From Nitrosarchaeum sp. (lineage in GTDB: Archaea; Thermoproteota; Nitrososphaeria; Nitrososphaerales; Nitrosopumilaceae), in the NCBI GenBank assembly GCA_023264875.1, contig JAHFUX010000011.1, positions 1 to 44,191 of the forward strand: a stretch of DNA of 44,191 bases. The letters run 5' to 3'. Positions 41,862-44,191 of this stretch are shown here, piece by piece. The notes beneath the pieces are model-generated. The model did no database searches. It had not been told where the DNA came from and saw only the letters and a program-made list of their open reading frames with translations. The position numbers and the translations under genes were made by a program. The first letter of the stretch is position 1. Each line of letters begins with the position of its first letter.

Positions 41862-43374
41862 AGATATTTTTAAATTGTCAAGTCATACAATGCCAAAATT
41901 AGATGATATTATGAATAATTCTAACATTTTAATTTTTTCTATATCGGTGATGATGTTTTTACAAATTCCTTCTACTGTTTACGGCGATGGATTAACAATG
42001 GAAAATCTTCCTCCTGCAAGTGTAGGTGACAGAGATGCTAGTCTATTTATCAAAATCAGTCCACCCATCCTCACCAAAGATACAGTTGGTGACAAATTTT
42101 TAGAGTTACGTCTCTTTGATGCCACAACAGGAGAAACAATTCAACACACATCATTTCTTGTGTCAGTTGACAAAGAAGGAAAACTTTTGATGAGAGATTT
42201 GTTTCATACACATTCCGGCAATTTAATCATTAAAATTCAATCTGAAGATCTAGATGTAAATGATGTTGTTGTGTATGGAGATGAAGAACCATTTCAAGGA
42301 GGATGGACTTCAGTAAATGATAAAATCACTGTCAAGGCTCCAATTTTACTTGATGCAGGATTGTACCACTTTGAAATAGAAGTTTTTGGAATAGATAATG
42401 ACAGAATTATATTTGTTCCATCAGAAGCCCCAATATTTGATTCTTGGCTTAGTGTTGGAGACATTTTTAATCAAGTGATTTTGACTGGAGGTAAATCCTA
42501 TGATTTGTCTGTTACCTCATATTATGACAAAATAAATAATTTTAATTATGATGAATCTAAAAAATTGGTCTCATTTTCCATGCCATTTAACTGGGATACA
42601 TCAAGACTAGAAAAACAAAATGTTTTTGTTCACGAAGAAATTCATTTTCCAACCTCATTTAAAGAATTTTCACAAGCTGGAACATACAAAGCAACTGTAA
42701 ATGGATTTCCTGTTACAGGTAGAATGTTAATTGCTGATCCATATTCAATGGATAATACATTAATTCTTCACTTCTTGTTAAGTAAAGAAAATATTTTGGA
42801 TATGGCAAAAATTAACAAACCTGGAGCAAAAACAATGGAATTTAGTCTATCTCCAGATACTGGTTTGATTACAGAAAAAAATTCATTTGACATTAAATTT
42901 GATAGTGGTGCATTTGCTAGAGTACAATATGACTCTAAATTGATTTCAGGTGAAAAAATACCTTTTGAGATAACCTTTTTTGATAAAGATAACGAGTTGC
43001 TAAAATGGATCACATATGGTTATAGAATAGAAGATTCTTCAGGAGCTAAAATCTATGAATCAAAAAATACTGATCCTAATAGACCGGGCATACTTGTTAC
43101 AGAAGGTATTGACAAACCAGAATTTAATTTCAAATCTGCAGGTAAATACAAGATGACATTGGCAATCTTTACTCATGGATTAGATAATTTACAAACATTC
43201 TCTGGAATAGCTAGTACATTCTTTGATATCGGTTCAGGCTCAGGAACAAATCAAATTCCATCTTGGATTAAAAACAATGCTGGGTGGTGGGCAGATGGTT
43301 CAATTGATGATAATTCTTTTGTTCAAGGCATACAATTTTTGATCAAAGAAGGTATTATGAAAATTGAACAGTAA
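41851..43374 (+). CDS. Exported protein, paralogue of the 31353 protein, with WIKNNAGWW C-terminus
   Basis: The protein is 507 aa from the first ATG. A better signal peptide begins at ATG 41890 (residue 14) or residue 21 (MNNSNILIFSISVMMFLQIP), ending near STVYG then DG. The middle matches the 31353 protein (SYYDKINNFNYDESKKLVSF, HEEIHFPTSFKEF). There is no PEFG anchor. Instead the C-terminus reads IPSWIKNNAGWWADGSIDDN then SFVQGIQFLIKEGIMKI, a short domain common in thaumarchaeal exported proteins. The function is unknown; a cell-surface role is likely. Confidence 0.78.
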   Translation: MKNRDIFKLSSHTMPKLDDIMNNSNILIFSISVMMFLQIPSTVYGDGLTMENLPPASVGDRDASLFIKISPPILTKDTVGDKFLELRLFDATTGETIQHTSFLVSVDKEGKLLMRDLFHTHSGNLIIKIQSEDLDVNDVVVYGDEEPFQGGWTSVNDKITVKAPILLDAGLYHFEIEVFGIDNDRIIFVPSEAPIFDSWLSVGDIFNQVILTGGKSYDLSVTSYYDKINNFNYDESKKLVSFSMPFNWDTSRLEKQNVFVHEEIHFPTSFKEFSQAGTYKATVNGFPVTGRMLIADPYSMDNTLILHFLLSKENILDMAKINKPGAKTMEFSLSPDTGLITEKNSFDIKFDSGAFARVQYDSKLISGEKIPFEITFFDKDNELLKWITYGYRIEDSSGAKIYESKNTDPNRPGILVTEGIDKPEFNFKSAGKYKMTLAIFTHGLDNLQTFSGIASTFFDIGSGSGTNQIPSWIKNNAGWWADGSIDDNSFVQGIQFLIKEGIMKIEQ

Positions 43375-43401
43375 TTCTATTGATCTCTAAAGTGATAAAA
43401 T

Positions 43402-43608
43402 ATGAAAGACATTAACGATATTCTTCCAAAAGTACCTAACATGAGATGGGGAGCTTTAATGAACAAAGCACCAACTAACGATAAGGTAGAAGAAATGAAT
43501 AAAATTTTTCCTCATAATGGAAAATGGCATACTGTCTTTGAAGAAAAAGATCAAGTAACTATTGATGGCAAACCAATTTGGAAAAAAGATCCAACCAAAT
43601 GGACTTGA
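43402..43608 (+). CDS. Unidentified 68-aa soluble protein
   Basis: I do not recognise it. The sequence begins MKDINDILPKVPNMRWGALM and continues with charged residues to KKDPTKWT; no membrane helix or signal. It lies between two paralogous exported-protein genes (28 nt after one) and its end overlaps the possible start of the next (43565) by 44 nt. Confidence 0.5.
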   Translation: MKDINDILPKVPNMRWGALMNKAPTNDKVEEMNKIFPHNGKWHTVFEEKDQVTIDGKPIWKKDPTKWT

Positions 43609-44191
43609 GGAAAAAACTTTTACATCCACTGATTTTTTATCAGTTTTCATTCTTCTTCCCCTAACAATTGTAAATGCTTATGGTCATGGTGTAGGAACTG
43701 AAATATTTCCACCTGTTGATATGTATGGAAAACAAGTAAGTTTAGAAGTTTCATCATCCCCAAATAACTCAGATAAAAATGATAATCAACAAATATCTAT
43801 TTCATTAATTGACTTTGATTCAAAAATTACACTTAGAGATGTTACATTTTTAATAAAATCTAGTCGCGGTGAACAATTTCTTTTTGAAAAAGAATTTCAA
43901 AGTCATAACGGAATGATAGTTTTTAATTTTATATCAGAAAATACTAAAACAATTCAAATTCAAGAAGAGAATGAGGAAAATTTCTTTGATTCATTACTTG
44001 GATTAGATCGTAAAATGATAAATGTAAAGGGTCCAAAACTAAGTGAAGGAGGGCTTTACAAGTTTGATATCAGTATTCTTACAGCTGATGGTTATTCAAA
44101 GAAATTAGATGTACCGCTGACTTTCAATGCAGGAATTTCAATTGCACAAAAATCTAAACATGAAATTAATCATCCTATTTTTGGCTCACAA
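43565..44191 (+). CDS. Partial exported protein, third paralogue of the 31353 family; possible frameshift in signal peptide
   Basis: The frame is open from ATG 43565 to the window end (209 codons, no stop). The mature part begins HGVGTEIFPPVDMYGKQVSL and includes DVTFLIKSSRGEQFLFEKEF and KLSEGGLYKFDI, matching the 31353 protein (NVTFLIGLFHENKMIF, NSGGLYNFEIEV). From ATG 43565 the N-terminus is an odd polar stretch before LSVFILLPLTIVNAYG. In another frame, ATG 43599 gives MDLRKKLLHPLIF, and inserting one T into the run at 43633-43638 would join the two parts into a classic signal peptide. This suggests a frameshift or a sequencing error. The C-terminus is not in the window. Confidence 0.55.
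   Translation, partial: MANQFGKKIQPNGLEEKTFTSTDFLSVFILLPLTIVNAYGHGVGTEIFPPVDMYGKQVSLEVSSSPNNSDKNDNQQISISLIDFDSKITLRDVTFLIKSSRGEQFLFEKEFQSHNGMIVFNFISENTKTIQIQEENEENFFDSLLGLDRKMINVKGPKLSEGGLYKFDISILTADGYSKKLDVPLTFNAGISIAQKSKHEINHPIFGSQ

Overview
The window is AT-rich DNA from an ammonia-oxidising archaeon, most likely a marine Nitrosopumilus-like member of the Thaumarchaeota (Nitrososphaerota). This is inferred from gene content: an Amt ammonium transporter, an archaeal A-type ATP synthase, the archaeal pantoate kinase/phosphopantothenate synthetase route to CoA, several copper proteins, and exported proteins with the thaumarchaeal PEFG C-terminal anchor. TTG and GTG starts are common, and many genes have a TATA-like element 26-30 nt before the start codon with no ribosome binding site, which suggests leaderless mRNAs. 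Coding density is very high. No tRNA, rRNA, CRISPR array, insertion sequence or phage gene was recognised.

Layout. 1-3923 (minus): a CoA operon, pantoate kinase, phosphopantothenate synthetase, PanB and CoaBC, followed by an unidentified gene that runs off the window. 3989-6413: an AbrB-PhoU phosphate-type regulator, a Nudix hydrolase and a double-HTH Lrp/AsnC-like regulator. 6531-10246: a MacB/FtsX-like ABC exporter with an extracellular partner protein, a coiled-coil membrane protein and a tiny hydrophobic ORF ending in a terminator hairpin. 10392-12718: a UbiB/ABC1-type kinase with a small partner, and Hsp20. 12796-15292: a nucleotide operon (thymidylate kinase, HD hydrolase, UMP kinase). 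15293-17465: small conserved-looking unknowns, a 36-residue membrane peptide gene with its own promoter and terminator, a Cas4-like four-cysteine protein that seems to lack its nuclease residues, and a two-helix membrane protein.

17476-29093 is the energy region. It holds ATP synthase subunit C, a winged-helix-like protein, the Amt transporter, a rhodanese, subunit I, and the divergent E-A-B-D operon, then a 43-residue coiled-coil ORF and the proteolipid subunit K. No subunit F or H is recognisable in the window. 29128-31345 holds divergent pyrI and pyrB, and a stand-alone Lon N-domain protein.

31353-44191 is a cell-surface and metal region: a PEFG-anchored exported protein, a NikR-like regulator divergent from a ZnuABC-type metal importer with three copies of a GTTATTAAT operator-like motif, a CopC-CopD-propeller fusion, an exported protein with a predicted N-terminal histidine, a PEFG-anchored cupredoxin, a CFI-box protein, and a run of exported proteins that includes two paralogues of the one at 31353. 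The last gene is cut by the window end and may carry a frameshift in its signal peptide.

Most notable leads: small membrane or coiled-coil genes around the ATP synthase and Amt genes, two of which have dyads at their promoters; the degenerate Cas4-like protein; and a group of exported proteins in the copper region whose predicted mature N-terminus is histidine.
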